From Bacillus multifaciens (GTDB lineage: Bacteria; Bacillota; Bacilli; Bacillales; Bacillaceae_G): a stretch of 52,500 nt of DNA. Below the pieces are notes generated by a model, which made no database searches, was not told the DNA's origin, and saw nothing but the letters and a program-made list of their open reading frames with translations. Location: NCBI RefSeq assembly GCF_030756675.1, contig NZ_JAVBXD010000027.1:1-52500 (forward strand). Direction: 5' to 3'. Of this stretch, positions 10,807 to 20,167 are shown piece after piece. Made by a program: the position numbers and the translations under genes. Each line of letters starts with the position of its first letter. Position 1 is the stretch's first letter.

Positions 10807-10930
10807 GCTAGAAGTTTTACTTTATAACCTCATCATACCATATTTATACACATGTTCAGCTTTCCTATCCTCACCATTTTACAAAAATCCATTTCCTTTT
10901 TTCAATGTTTAAGCCCGGCTATACCGCAAA

Positions 10931-10960
10931 GAAAAAAAGGAGCGACAATTGTCACTCCTT
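10931..10960 (-). terminator. ftsH terminator overlapping the stop codon
   Basis: AAGGAGTGACAA / TTGTCGCTCCTT forms a near-perfect palindromic stem (10937-10960), followed by TTTTTC on the minus strand. The left arm contains the last ftsH codons and the TGA stop (10954-10952). Confidence 0.85.
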
Positions 10961-12871
10961 CGGTTCTTCTTTATCTTCTGGTACTTCATCTTCTTTTTTC
11001 ATTGTGATGTTTACCTTTACATCACTTTCAGAAGATGTTTTACGCTCCGGTAATGTACCGTGTTCACATAAATGATTGATTTGCTCTGCATCTAACGTTT
11101 CTACTTCAAGCAACGTATTTGCGATAATATCAAGCTTATCACGGTTTTCAGTAAGAAGTTGTTTTGCACGAGCATAACATTCTTTCATAATGCTTTGCAT
11201 TTCCATATCAATTTCATGTGCAATTGCATCACTATAGTTTTGCTCAGAATGGAAGTCTCTTCCTAAGAACACTTGACCGCCTTGTGAGCTACCGAATTGC
11301 ATTGGTCCGAGCTTATCACTCATACCAAACTCAGTTACCATGCGTCTAGCTATTCCAGTCGCACGTTGGAAGTCATTATGAGCTCCTGTACTTACTTCTC
11401 CAAATACAATTTCTTCAGCCACTCGCCCACCTAGTAGACCCGTAATTTTATCAAGCAATTCTGGCTTTGTCATGAAGTAACGATCTTCTTTCGGAAGCAT
11501 TACTGCATATCCACCAGCTTGACCACGCGGTACAATCGTTACTTTATGAACAATATCCGCTTCATCAAGCACTACCCCAATTACAGTATGTCCCGCTTCA
11601 TGGAATGCAACGATATTACGTTCTTTCTCAGAGATAACACGACTTTTCTTAGCTGGACCCGCAATAACGCGATCCGTTGCTTCATCAATGTCACTCATAT
11701 CGATCTTCTTCTTATCTTGTCTCGCCGCTACAAGAGCCGCTTCATTTAATAAGTTTTCAAGATCAGCACCAGAGAAGCCTGGTGTACGCGTTGCAATAGC
11801 ACGTAAATTAATATTTTCATCTAACGGTTTATTGCGCGCGTGTACTTTAAGCACCGCTTCACGACCATTTACATCTGGACGATCCACTGTAATTTGACGG
11901 TCAAAACGTCCTGGACGTAATAACGCTGGATCAAGAATATCAGGTCGGTTTGTTGCAGCAATGATAATAATACCTTCATTTGCTCCGAAACCATCCATTT
12001 CTACAAGTAATTGGTTTAATGTTTGCTCACGCTCATCGTGGCCACCACCAAGACCTGCCCCACGCTGACGACCTACCGCATCAATTTCATCAATGAAAAT
12101 GATACAAGGTGCGTTTTTCTTTGCATTTTCAAATAAGTCACGTACACGAGAAGCACCGACACCGACGAACATCTCTACGAAGTCAGAACCACTAATAGAG
12201 AAGAATGGAACACCAGCCTCACCTGCAACAGCACGTGCAAGTAATGTTTTACCTGTCCCTGGAGGTCCAACTAATAAAACCCCCTTCGGAATACGAGCAC
12301 CAACCTCCGCAAACTTACGAGGGTCTTTCAAGAACTCTACAACCTCAACAAGTTCTTGTTTTTCTTCATCCGCTCCAGCTACATCTCTAAAACGAACCTT
12401 TTTCTTATCATCATTGTATAACTTCGCTTTACTTTTACCGAAGTTCATCACACGGCTACCGCCGCCTTGCGCTTGGTTAAGTAAGAAGAAGAATAAAATG
12501 AAAATAATTACAAAAGGAATGATGGAAGTGAAGAATGTTACCCAAGCACTTGTTTCTTCTGCAGGTTGATATTTCACTTCTGTACCTTGTGCTTTGTCAT
12601 TAATTTTCTTTTGCAATTCTTCAGTGTTAGGTGCATAAGTTACAAACTGTTTTTCCTGACTATCAGTACTTAGTTGTCCTTTTACTTCAAATACACCATT
12701 TTTCGGTTGAAGTTGTACATTACGAACCTCACCCTTTTCAAGTTTAGCAATGAATTTATCGTAGCTAATTGGCGTTGTTTTTTGAGTTGAACCATTAAAA
12801 TAGCTCACAATACCAATTACCACTAAAAATATAAGTAAATAAAAGATGGTATTACGGAAGATCCGATTCAT
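10952..12871 (-). CDS. ftsH: ATP-dependent membrane zinc metalloprotease FtsH
   Basis: A hexameric AAA+ protease anchored in the cytoplasmic membrane that degrades misfolded membrane proteins and regulators such as Spo0E-type phosphatases in B. subtilis. The 639-aa product has membrane segments at about 8-25 and 110-131 around an extracytoplasmic domain, Walker A GPPGTGKT at 202-209, Walker B IIFIDEID near 257-264, the second region of homology with RPGRFDR near 319-325, and the zinc site HEAGH at 424-428. The ATG has AGGAGG 6-7 nt upstream. The C-terminal tail after about 600 is highly charged. Confidence 0.98.
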   Translation of the reverse strand: MNRIFRNTIFYLLIFLVVIGIVSYFNGSTQKTTPISYDKFIAKLEKGEVRNVQLQPKNGVFEVKGQLSTDSQEKQFVTYAPNTEELQKKINDKAQGTEVKYQPAEETSAWVTFFTSIIPFVIIFILFFFLLNQAQGGGSRVMNFGKSKAKLYNDDKKKVRFRDVAGADEEKQELVEVVEFLKDPRKFAEVGARIPKGVLLVGPPGTGKTLLARAVAGEAGVPFFSISGSDFVEMFVGVGASRVRDLFENAKKNAPCIIFIDEIDAVGRQRGAGLGGGHDEREQTLNQLLVEMDGFGANEGIIIIAATNRPDILDPALLRPGRFDRQITVDRPDVNGREAVLKVHARNKPLDENINLRAIATRTPGFSGADLENLLNEAALVAARQDKKKIDMSDIDEATDRVIAGPAKKSRVISEKERNIVAFHEAGHTVIGVVLDEADIVHKVTIVPRGQAGGYAVMLPKEDRYFMTKPELLDKITGLLGGRVAEEIVFGEVSTGAHNDFQRATGIARRMVTEFGMSDKLGPMQFGSSQGGQVFLGRDFHSEQNYSDAIAHEIDMEMQSIMKECYARAKQLLTENRDKLDIIANTLLEVETLDAEQINHLCEHGTLPERKTSSESDVKVNITMKKEDEVPEDKEEPKE

Positions 12872-12910
12872 CCCTAACCTCCTCTCACAGCATACAAACT
12901 ATAATAGTAA

Positions 12911-12940
12911 ATAGTACCATAGAAAAACTTTCCTATCCAA
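12911..12940 (-). promoter_or_regulatory. Candidate ftsH promoter
   Basis: Minus strand: TTGGAT at 12940-12935, 18 bp, TACTAT at 12916-12911, in the 87-bp hpt-ftsH gap. A second TACTAT follows 7 bp downstream. No terminator separates hpt from ftsH, so read-through is also possible. Confidence 0.45.
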
Positions 12941-12958
12941 TTGTAATGCTTAATATTA

Positions 12959-13501
12959 TTAATTGGAATATACGCTTGGTTTTAATACACCGACATAAGG
13001 AAGGTTACGATATTGTTCCTTATAGTCTAATCCATATCCCACAACAAATTCGTGTGGAACAGTAAACCCAACATAATCCGCTTTAAGATCCACTTTTCGA
13101 CCAGTTGGCTTATCTAATAACGTTACAATCTTCACAGATTTTGCTTTACGATATTTAAATAAGTCTACTAAGTAGCTTAATGTAAGGCCGCTATCGATAA
13201 TATCCTCTACGATTAAAATATCGCGCCCTTCTACAGAAGTATCTAGATCTTTTAAAATTTTCACTTCACCAGTTGAAACAGTAGAATGACCGTAGCTAGA
13301 TACAGCCATAAAGTCCATTTCAAGATATGCATCTGTGCGCTTTAATAAGTCCCCCATAAATGGCATTGCACCTTTTAGTACACCGATTGCAAGAGGTACC
13401 GTGTTTTTATAATCCTCTGCAAGAATTGCACCTAGTTCTCTTGCTTTTTCTTGTATTTGTTCTTCAGAAATTAATACTTTTTCAATATCTTGATTCATCA
13501 T
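12959..13501 (-). CDS. hpt: Hypoxanthine phosphoribosyltransferase
   Basis: Purine salvage: forms IMP or GMP from the base and PRPP. The 180-aa product shows the PRPP loop [17 protein letters not shown], the flexible loop region VSSYGHST, and [15 protein letters not shown]. The first ATG (13501) overlaps the tilS stop as ATGA; a second ATG follows at once, and AGGAGG lies 8 nt upstream of the first. Coupling to tilS and neighbouring ftsH is conserved in Bacillus; in B. subtilis TilS and HprT proteins act together on ftsH expression. Confidence 0.96.
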   Translation of the reverse strand: MMNQDIEKVLISEEQIQEKARELGAILAEDYKNTVPLAIGVLKGAMPFMGDLLKRTDAYLEMDFMAVSSYGHSTVSTGEVKILKDLDTSVEGRDILIVEDIIDSGLTLSYLVDLFKYRKAKSVKIVTLLDKPTGRKVDLKADYVGFTVPHEFVVGYGLDYKEQYRNLPYVGVLKPSVYSN

Positions 13502-14928
13502 TTCATTATCCTCCTGGAAGACTCCTTGCTTTTGTAATGAATAATAATATATGTATCCTTATCTACTGTTTCTCGCGAAATAGCAAATGCAGATCGTTTC
13601 AACAACGGAATCCAAATAATATTTCCACTCGCATCACAAACAATTGGCCAGTTTGACCTTTTTTCCTTCGGCACTTTTGCCTCAATAAAAATAGACTTTA
13701 ACTTCTTTGTACCATTCATACCTTGAATTGACATTCGATCGCCATCTTCCCTCGGACGAATAATAAGTGGAGATGTTATTTCATTATATTTTGCAACAAA
13801 CATCATCTCATTCACCAGATTAGGTACACAATCGCTAATTTCTACTTCAAACTCATCACCGTTTACTAATGTTACCTTTCCTGGCACTTGTAAAACACGA
13901 GGAGAAAAAATAACTTTTTCTTCCACAAACCGAAAAATACACTCTTCGTATGTACGAACAACCTCTAATCCACCTGGAAAATGAAGTACACCAGAAGGAT
14001 GCGTTCGTTTAAGAAAATCGATCACCTTGTCAATATGTACAGAAGAAAGCGAAGATGGGATTTTATATTCATAAAGATAGTTTAATATTAGTTGAATCCC
14101 TCTCCTTTGTAAAGGTATAGGCGTAGATTCAAATGCAGGAATTGATACGACAACTCTTTTTGTATCCTTTTTCTTAATTACTTTATTCATTTTTTCAAAA
14201 GCTAATTCCTGCAAATACGCTTCATCCTCTTGCATAAACTTACTAAAAGCTTGAAAGCGTTCATGAACATTTGGATTCTCCTGCTTTAAATGAGGAAGAA
14301 CATACTTTCGCAATCGATTCCTTGTATACGTTTCTTTTGTATTACTAGGGTCAATACGAGGGACAACATCCTTTCTCTTACAATAAGCAAGAATCTCTTC
14401 TTTCGTTACTGCCAGCAAAGGTCGAATCAAAAAACCTTTATCAAAAGCTCGTTTCGCAGAAATTCCAGAATAACCTTTTGAAGTGCTACCACGCACAAGA
14501 CGCATTAAAACTGTCTCAATTTGATCGTCACCATGATGACCAAGAGCTACATATTGTGCATTATGTTTTCTCATTATTCTTTCCAAAAATGCATATCGAC
14601 ATTCTCTTGCCGCAACTTGCGCACTCATTCGATTTTGTTTCTGATACTGCCTTACATCAATTTGTATCACTTCACAGATAACATTAAGATTTTCACACAA
14701 TTGTTTCACAAATCGTAAATCTTCTTGCGATTCCTCACCGCGAAACATATGGTCAACATGAGCTACTACAATTTGCAATTTCTTCTCTTCACGCTTCTCT
14801 AACAAATAGAAGAGGAGCGCTAAAGAATCAGGTCCTCCTGATACACCAACAACAACCGTAGAATGTACCTCTAATAAATTATGCCTTTCTACAAAAGCAT
14901 CTACCTTTTTAACAAATTCATCTTTCAA
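13498..14928 (-). CDS. tilS: tRNA(Ile)-lysidine synthase
   Basis: Adds lysine to C34 of tRNA-Ile(CAU), changing its decoding from AUG to AUA. An essential enzyme. The 476-aa product has the N-type PP-loop [14 protein letters not shown] near residue 30, [19 protein letters not shown] in the active site, and C-terminal TilS domains. The start is TTG at 14928, chosen because AAAGGTG lies 9 nt upstream; an in-frame GTG at 14940 has no site. It ends in a 4-bp overlap with hpt. The C-terminal half looks considerably diverged from the B. anthracis protein I remember. Confidence 0.96.
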   Translation of the reverse strand: MKDEFVKKVDAFVERHNLLEVHSTVVVGVSGGPDSLALLFYLLEKREEKKLQIVVAHVDHMFRGEESQEDLRFVKQLCENLNVICEVIQIDVRQYQKQNRMSAQVAARECRYAFLERIMRKHNAQYVALGHHGDDQIETVLMRLVRGSTSKGYSGISAKRAFDKGFLIRPLLAVTKEEILAYCKRKDVVPRIDPSNTKETYTRNRLRKYVLPHLKQENPNVHERFQAFSKFMQEDEAYLQELAFEKMNKVIKKKDTKRVVVSIPAFESTPIPLQRRGIQLILNYLYEYKIPSSLSSVHIDKVIDFLKRTHPSGVLHFPGGLEVVRTYEECIFRFVEEKVIFSPRVLQVPGKVTLVNGDEFEVEISDCVPNLVNEMMFVAKYNEITSPLIIRPREDGDRMSIQGMNGTKKLKSIFIEAKVPKEKRSNWPIVCDASGNIIWIPLLKRSAFAISRETVDKDTYIIIHYKSKESSRRIMK

Positions 14929-15266
14929 TGCTGCAATCACCTTTCATTGAGCTAAAACGATAGCATACCTTGATATAATGGTACAACTTTTACAAGTTTT
15001 CTGCAAAACAAAGATGTATAAATTTCACAATTTATCTTACATATGCATTTGTTGTTTGAATACAGAAATAAACAAAATTAAATATTCCATGTATAACAAA
15101 TAGGCCTCAGGTATATTCCTAGGCCTTATCATTTCCCTCTTTTAAATCAAAAAACAGTAAGAGATACTGATATTTCTACTTTTCAAAATTATAACAAACG
15201 AAAAGAGAAACGTAGAGAATAACTATCCACACTTTTCATCAAGAGAGAATGGAGTCCAGAGGAGCT
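14929..15266. other. Gene-free stretch between tilS and spoIIE
   Basis: No gene is seen here. In B. subtilis yabS and yabT (a VWA-type protein and a Ser/Thr kinase) occupy this place. The stretch holds a palindrome AGGCCTAGG / CCTGAGGCCT with one bulge (15101-15126) and a weak stem CAGTA/TACTG followed by TTTTTTG on the minus strand (about 15147-15168) that could end spoIIE transcripts. The bcr1 composite fills 15267-15431. Confidence 0.6.
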
Positions 15267-15431
15267 TAATTGGTCCAACTAATAATCAGTGGGGGATGAA
15301 GAGCCCCACCTCAAAATTCGGCGAAAGCAAAGAAGTTAGGCGGGAGATAAACTGCCCGTAAAAGCCCGATTGGTTCAACTAATAATCAGCGGGGGATGAA
15401 GAGCCCCCCACTGATTAAAGTTTCACTTTAT
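15267..15431 (+). repeat. Composite bcr1-type repeat, ends on the spoIIE stop codon
   Basis: A right-end fragment (about 15267-15304, AATTGGTCCAACTAATAATC and GTGGGGGATGAAGAGCCC) is joined to a nearly complete copy (about 15304-15431) that repeats the same segment at 15368-15408. The second part ends TTTCAC then TTTAT at 15427-15431, as in the 10642 copy. The left end with GCGGGCAG is missing. The right TTTAT contains the spoIIE TAA. The 3' hairpin AATCAG(C)GGGGG / CCCCC(A)CTGATT keeps pairing with one mismatch. Confidence 0.75.
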
Positions 15432-17905
15432 TGCGCTTGTTTACTAACAATAGGAATTGTAGCCCACTTCGGCATATTCTTTTTTACTTTTGCGACCACA
15501 ATTGTCATGTCATCATTAATATATCCATTATCGGTACGAATAACATCTTCCATAATAATATCAGCAATTTCTTGTGGATCTTCCGTTTCTAATTCTTTAA
15601 TCTTCCGTTTCATCCACACCTCATGATTCTCTACATGTTTTGCACCTTCAAAAATCCCATCGCTCATCATGATTAAAATATCACCAGATTTTAATTGTTC
15701 ACCTACAACATCTACTTCAAAGTCTTCAATAATTCCCATCGGTAAATTACTCGCCTCTATTTTAAACACTTGATTGCCACGCTTTACAAAACTTGGCGTA
15801 GAACCAACCTTTAAAAACTTAGCATTTGCATCACGTAAATCAATCATCGCTAAATCTAATGTTGTAAACATTTCTTCAGTTGTTCGCAGCGAGAGAATGG
15901 AATTAATCGATTTTATTGCAATCTCCTCATCAATACCTGATTGCAATATTTTTTGCAACAGCTTCACTGTCTCTTTACTTTCCATGTGAGCTCGTCTTCC
16001 ATTTCCCATTCCATCACTAATAGCCAGTGCATATTTCCCCACACTTAACTCCATCATGGCATAGGAATCACCAGATACAAATCCCCCTCCTTTAGCCGCT
16101 GTAGCAAGGCCTGTATCAACAATAAACGTTTTAGCTGAACCAAAAGACACTGTACTGTAACCATTTGGATACGCTGATTGGTCTTCATGTTTCACGACAA
16201 CTGTCTCGTGTAAAATATCAGACAACATCGGAGCGACAAGCTTTTCACATTCCCCGTGTTTATTACACGAAGCAGGAATCATCATTTCAATATCAATGTT
16301 CCCCCGATCCAAACAATAAATATCGACATGTTCAACCTCTACACCAAAATCACGAAATGCTTGTAAAATTTGTTCCTCTTGCACCTGATGATTCTCTCTT
16401 TCCTTTTGAATCTCTTTTGAGAAATCTGCCATTACTTTCGAAACACCCATAAGTTGCTCAGCGACAATTCTACGATTATCACGCATTTGCTTCCTTAACT
16501 TTTGCCCTGCATAAAAATGCTCTAATTCATCATCTATCAAACCTGTTACCTTCGTTCCTCTCACACAATATTTTTCAAAATCACGGAGCAATTTACGGTT
16601 ATTTTGCAATGTACCTTCCTCTGTTTCGTTCATAAGTTGCTTCATATAATCATACGTTTTATCAAAATTCACAACCCAACACTGATCCTTTTTAAAGCAC
16701 GTCTGACATGTCTTGGCGGTAATTGTGCTTAAAAATAAATCCGTCTCTGTGTCCTTATCCTCATCTTCCACATACCCATATATAGAAAAACTATTAGACA
16801 ATGCTTCAAACACATTTGCAAACTGATTAATTTTATTTGCCGTAACATCACGCATTCTTCTTAAATATTGTTGTTGATCATTCGCATGTTCTTGTGTGCC
16901 TGGCATATACTTGGAAAGACGTTCAACGATTAACTTAGGCGTTAATAAAAACAACGCAATCGCAGCGCCCGACTCCAATAACGTCATTACAATACTCGTT
17001 TGTTTATCTACGTATAGCGTAATTAAACTTGTTCCAATTAACAAACCTAAACTTACCCCTATTCGCTTCCCCTCTTTCAACAGGCCACCTAACAATCCAG
17101 AGAACGCCAGTAAACTTAATTGATATAAACTTGCTACATTCGCTAAACTTAAAATTAAACCTGTCACAACTCCTACTGTAGAACCTGTTGCCGCTCCTGC
17201 CACAAATGCAAACACTAATACTAAATATCTCGTGAAAATATGCTGAACTGATAAGTCATAAATAAACCAATCTGTTGTACCCGTTAATACAGATGCTAGC
17301 AATATAATCAGGCAAACAATTTCTTCCGTTTCTAATGATTGTTGTTTTCCTTTTCGTTCCATTAAAAGAGGAACACTTTGTAAGAAAATCATTGTTAACA
17401 CGAAGCTTAATCCTGCTTCAATTGTACTAACAAGCAGATCATACATACCAATTGATCCTTGCGCGAAATAAACAACGATAAGATGAGCGGTTAATGCGGA
17501 AATAAATACTTGAAATGGTACAAGTCCAATCGTCTTACTTGTAAAACGACTAAAGAAGATATTATAGATGAAGAATGTAAATATAGATGCAAAGGCAAAA
17601 AATAAATTTTCTAATGAAACCGAAAATGCACCTGCCATTACAGCTAAGAATGCAAGGGCCATTTTATCGCGTTTCATCACATATACAGCAGCAAAAAATG
17701 GCAAAGCAAACGGTAAAATGTTCGTTAAAATATATGCTCGTCCCAAAAGAAAACCAACCAACGCAACCACAAATCCCCAACGAAAGAAAATTTGTTCCAG
17801 TTTCACCCTTAATTTGCTTGTCCACTTTTCAGCTGTCATTTGCCCACGGCCTATAGCAAGCGCACTAGAATTTGGATTGACAGTATTCCTTCCTGCTCTT
17901 GGCAT
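15428..17905 (-). CDS. spoIIE: Stage II sporulation protein E (PP2C-type phosphatase)
   Basis: A membrane serine phosphatase that dephosphorylates SpoIIAA-P to release sigma-F in the forespore; it also interacts with FtsZ at the polar septum. The 825-aa product has about ten membrane segments in residues 40-330, a central regulatory region including the cysteine-rich CQTCFKKDQCWV, and a C-terminal PP2C domain (about 590-810) with VSGDSYAMMEL, AISDGMGNGRRAH, LMIDLRDA and the metal site GYINDDMTIVV. The ATG has GGTGGTG 8 nt upstream. A Spo0A-type promoter lies upstream. The stop codon lies inside the TTTAT end of a bcr1 repeat. Confidence 0.98.
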   Translation of the reverse strand: MPRAGRNTVNPNSSALAIGRGQMTAEKWTSKLRVKLEQIFFRWGFVVALVGFLLGRAYILTNILPFALPFFAAVYVMKRDKMALAFLAVMAGAFSVSLENLFFAFASIFTFFIYNIFFSRFTSKTIGLVPFQVFISALTAHLIVVYFAQGSIGMYDLLVSTIEAGLSFVLTMIFLQSVPLLMERKGKQQSLETEEIVCLIILLASVLTGTTDWFIYDLSVQHIFTRYLVLVFAFVAGAATGSTVGVVTGLILSLANVASLYQLSLLAFSGLLGGLLKEGKRIGVSLGLLIGTSLITLYVDKQTSIVMTLLESGAAIALFLLTPKLIVERLSKYMPGTQEHANDQQQYLRRMRDVTANKINQFANVFEALSNSFSIYGYVEDEDKDTETDLFLSTITAKTCQTCFKKDQCWVVNFDKTYDYMKQLMNETEEGTLQNNRKLLRDFEKYCVRGTKVTGLIDDELEHFYAGQKLRKQMRDNRRIVAEQLMGVSKVMADFSKEIQKERENHQVQEEQILQAFRDFGVEVEHVDIYCLDRGNIDIEMMIPASCNKHGECEKLVAPMLSDILHETVVVKHEDQSAYPNGYSTVSFGSAKTFIVDTGLATAAKGGGFVSGDSYAMMELSVGKYALAISDGMGNGRRAHMESKETVKLLQKILQSGIDEEIAIKSINSILSLRTTEEMFTTLDLAMIDLRDANAKFLKVGSTPSFVKRGNQVFKIEASNLPMGIIEDFEVDVVGEQLKSGDILIMMSDGIFEGAKHVENHEVWMKRKIKELETEDPQEIADIIMEDVIRTDNGYINDDMTIVVAKVKKNMPKWATIPIVSKQAQ

Positions 17906-17940
17906 ATTTTGAACACCACCTGCATATTTTATTACTTGTA

Positions 17941-18007
17941 ATTATAAAATGTATGTTGCGGAGTTTTTGTCAAAATAACAGTTTGCAACACAATAATTGT
18001 TCGACTT
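17941..18007 (-). promoter_or_regulatory. spoIIE promoter with 0A-like boxes (Spo0A-activated sigma-A)
   Basis: Minus strand: TTGACA at 17973-17968, a 21-bp spacer, TATAAT at 17946-17941. Good hexamers with a spacer that is too long is the known feature of Spo0A-P-activated promoters (spoIIE, spoIIG) in B. subtilis. Two 0A-like sequences each differ by one base from TGTCGAA: TGTCAAA on the plus strand at 17968-17974, overlapping the -35, and AGTCGAA on the minus strand near 18006-18000. Confidence 0.8.
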
Positions 18008-18235
18008 TTTATACAAAATAGCACCATATATATACAGAGTTACACGTAAATCCTTTAATAAATTATTGAATTTTCAAAAAATATTAGTTGTTTTTGTAGA
18101 AGAAGCGCACAACTTTACAATTCCTTAACATAAAATAAAACTTTAAACATTTTTATCACCGATTGAAATTTGCCAACAATTATCTCAAGCTCAAAGTTGT
18201 GAAGCATAAAATAACCATCCACAATAACAAGACAA
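18008..18235. other. Gene-free stretch between spoIIE and the tRNAs
   Basis: AT-rich DNA upstream of the spoIIE promoter. I see no gene or RNA in it. Reading frames here run through the tRNA-Glu gene or have no ribosome-binding site. Confidence 0.55.
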
Positions 18236-18240
18236 AAAAA

Positions 18241-18263
18241 GATCATGCATAATTTGCATGATC
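18241..18263 (-). terminator. Terminator after tRNA-Glu
   Basis: GATCATGCA / TGCATGATC is a 9-bp perfect stem with a 5-nt loop, followed by TTTTTTTG on the minus strand, 11 bp after the tRNA-Glu 3' end. Confidence 0.9.
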
Positions 18264-18273
18264 TTTTCAGCGA

Positions 18274-18345
18274 TGACCCGTACGGGATTCGAACCCGTGT
18301 TACCGCCGTGAAAGGGCGGTGTCTTAACCACTTGACCAACGGGCC
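18274..18345 (-). tRNA. tRNA-Glu (anticodon TTC)
   Basis: The minus strand folds as a complete cloverleaf: acceptor GGCCCGT / ACGGGTC, anticodon loop CTTTCAC with TTC, T-arm ACGGG TTCGAAT CCCGT. No CCA is encoded. It follows tRNA-Met by 11 bp and precedes a terminator. B. subtilis has tRNA-Met and tRNA-Glu at this place between yabR and spoIIE. Confidence 0.96.
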
Positions 18346-18356
18346 GTTAAAATATA

Positions 18357-18430
18357 TAGCGGCGGAGGGGATCGAACCCCCGACCTCACGGGTATGAACC
18401 GTACGCTCTAGCCAGCTGAGCTACACCGCC
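18357..18430 (-). tRNA. tRNA-Met, elongator type (anticodon CAT)
   Basis: The minus strand folds as a cloverleaf: acceptor GGCGGTG / CGCCGCT with G1-U72, D-arm GCTC/GAGC, anticodon loop TTCATAC, T-arm GGGGG TTCGATC CCCTC. It lacks the CGCGGGG start of the initiator tRNA. A CAT anticodon could also mark tRNA-Ile(CAU), the TilS substrate, but the body matches the Bacillus elongator Met tRNA as I remember it. No encoded CCA. Confidence 0.92.
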
Positions 18431-18540
18431 ATGTCGTATTTAACGGACAATTAATATATTATCTTAAACAGCATTTTAAGTCAATATGTTTTTAAATGTT
18501 TTTTATCATTTTTTCTATACGCTGTTTTCACCATAAAAAA

Positions 18541-18566
18541 GCACCCTGAGTGAACACTCTGGGTGC
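18541..18566 (-). terminator. yabR intrinsic terminator
   Basis: GCACCCAGAGT / ACTCAGGGTGC is an 11-bp stem with one mismatch and a 4-nt loop, followed by TTTTTTATGG on the minus strand. Confidence 0.9.
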
Positions 18567-18596
18567 TTCTCTTTATTTTAAAATAAACAGCAAGTT

Positions 18597-19070
18597 TTAT
18601 CCGCGACGAGCGCCACGGCCGCCACGTTTTGACTCCGTATTACGCTTTAAAGAAGTTAAACGATCTTCACTGTCTTTTAAAAAGCGAGCCATCTTTTGCT
18701 CAAATGTTTCTTTTTGATTGCGGTTGTCGCCGCCACCTCGGTTGTCTCTGTTAAAAGAACGATTACGCCCAGCAGGGCGTCCAGCGCGTTGATTATCACG
18801 TTGATTATCGCGTTGCTCACCTTCTGTTTTTTCACGTTCTTTCGCTTTTTTAATAGATAAACCAATTTTACCGTCTTTCTCAACGTTAATAACTTTTACT
18901 TCTACTTGATCGCCTACTTTTAAGTGATCATTAATATCTTTTACATAATTATCAGCAACTTCACTAATATGAACAAGACCAGTTAATCCCTCTGGCAGCT
19001 CTACAAAAGCCCCAAAATTCGTAATACCTGTTACCTTACCCTGTAACTTGCTGCCTACCTCGATTGACAT
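18597..19070 (-). CDS. yabR: S1-domain RNA-binding protein YabR
   Basis: A 157-aa protein with one S1 domain at about residues 5-75 (GSKLQGKVTGITNFGAFVEL, GLVHISEVAD, GDQVEVKVI) and a low-complexity basic tail rich in Arg, Asn, Asp and Gly ending in SKRGGRGARRG. The family is a general-stress-protein-13-like RNA binder; its exact role is not settled to my knowledge. The ATG has AGGAGGAG about 12 nt upstream, a little far. It has its own promoter and terminator, so it is probably monocistronic. Confidence 0.92.
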   Translation of the reverse strand: MSIEVGSKLQGKVTGITNFGAFVELPEGLTGLVHISEVADNYVKDINDHLKVGDQVEVKVINVEKDGKIGLSIKKAKEREKTEGEQRDNQRDNQRAGRPAGRNRSFNRDNRGGGDNRNQKETFEQKMARFLKDSEDRLTSLKRNTESKRGGRGARRG

Positions 19071-19116
19071 AAAAAAAACGCTCCTCCTTAGTGGTTAAAA
19101 AGTCAAATTTTACTTC

Positions 19117-19146
19117 ATTATATATAATCTTAAAATATAGTGTCAA
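19117..19146 (-). promoter_or_regulatory. yabR promoter (sigma-A)
   Basis: Minus strand: TTGACA at 19146-19141, 18 bp, TATAAT at 19122-19117. Both hexamers match consensus exactly. It lies 47 bp upstream of the yabR start and just after the divIC stop. Confidence 0.8.
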
Positions 19147-19157
19147 TACAACACCTA

Positions 19158-19517
19158 CTACTTAGAAATAGGAAAAATTATCTCCCCAGGCTTTGAAAAG
19201 TAATAATCCCTTCTAGCAATCTCTAAAACATAATTCTCATCTTGCAATTTTTGGATTTCATCTTTCAGCTGTTTTTCATTCGTCGTTAATACATTTGTTT
19301 CTTTTTCTAACTCTTTTACTTTTGCTTCTTTAGCGTTAATCGTACTATTTTGTTGATAGAATGTAACACCAAGACTTACAGTAACTACAAAAGCAAATGC
19401 CAAAAATAAAGCTAATCGACGATAAACGCGCCTTCTACCTTCGTTCGATTGTATTATATGCTCTTTAACAGAATTTGGATTCTGTTCCAATACATACTTT
19501 TGCTTTAGTTCCCTCAT
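19158..19517 (-). CDS. divIC: Cell-division protein DivIC (FtsB-like)
   Basis: A bitopic septal membrane protein that forms a complex with FtsL and DivIB. The 119-aa product has a basic cytoplasmic N-terminus, one membrane segment (about residues 33-53, LALFLAFAFVVTVSLGVTFY), and an extracytoplasmic leucine-zipper coiled coil (about 60-100) ending in a short conserved LEIARRDYYFSKPGEIIFPI. The start is ATG 19517, overlapping the yabQ stop as ATGA, with AGGGGG 9 nt upstream. Confidence 0.95.
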   Translation of the reverse strand: MRELKQKYVLEQNPNSVKEHIIQSNEGRRRVYRRLALFLAFAFVVTVSLGVTFYQQNSTINAKEAKVKELEKETNVLTTNEKQLKDEIQKLQDENYVLEIARRDYYFSKPGEIIFPISK

Positions 19518-20167
19518 TTCCGAGGTCCCCCTAACTTCTTTTTTATAAGTTCCCAAATTCGGAATATATGCTTCTTCATTTTCTTGAAATATTTTAAAAG
19601 TCCTGCTTGTCTCTTTATAAAAATTTTAACATGGCTAGGGAGAAGTTTCCATATAACAAAACAAACAAATCGAACAGGGATCAAAATAATTTTCCACACT
19701 AACCGCAATATCGCTACAATAACTTTCCACAACCCGGTTCCAACCCCAACTACAAGACGAAATAAAAATAGCATAAACGTTATAATTAAATGAATCAAAA
19801 TCGTAATTGGCTTAATAATAAATAACTGAACAACACGAACGCAAAAATAAAATGTTTGAACAAAAATGTAAATCAAAAAATTTAATACTTTCATGTATAA
19901 TGACTTTAACAAACTTTGATATGCAGCAAAACCACACAACAAAGCTAAAAATACATACATACGTAACTCTGCTTCATTGACAAGCAACAATACATAAAAC
20001 ACAACAAGAGCTTGGACAATCCAAAATAAAATATCATAGATAAATACGAGCCAACGCTTTCGCTCCCCGCGCTTCAAAAAGCGATGGTATGTATCTAAAG
20101 CTGCTCCTAGTGAAGCGCCCATCCCAATCATTGAAAGCATTGTATATAATTGAACCGTTAAGCTCAT
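19514..20167 (-). CDS. yabQ: Spore cortex membrane protein YabQ
   Basis: A mother-cell membrane protein needed for spore cortex formation in B. subtilis. The 217-aa product has at least four hydrophobic segments in the first 130 residues (for example LYTMLSMIGMGASLGAAL and YDILFWIVQALVVFYVLLL) and a long, strongly basic C-terminus rich in Lys, Phe and Ile. It overlaps yabP upstream by 4 bp and divIC downstream by 4 bp. Regulation probably comes from the sigma-E-like element above yabP. Confidence 0.92.
   Translation of the reverse strand: MSLTVQLYTMLSMIGMGASLGAALDTYHRFLKRGERKRWLVFIYDILFWIVQALVVFYVLLLVNEAELRMYVFLALLCGFAAYQSLLKSLYMKVLNFLIYIFVQTFYFCVRVVQLFIIKPITILIHLIITFMLFLFRLVVGVGTGLWKVIVAILRLVWKIILIPVRFVCFVIWKLLPSHVKIFIKRQAGLLKYFKKMKKHIFRIWELIKKKLGGPRK

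Noticed and set aside
12093-12569. 158-aa plus-strand frame opposite ftsH
   Set aside because: A shadow of the conserved AAA domain on the other strand, with Ser/Pro/Thr-rich composition typical of antisense frames.
18115-18339. 74-aa minus-strand frame near the tRNAs
   Set aside because: It starts inside tRNA-Glu and runs through its terminator.
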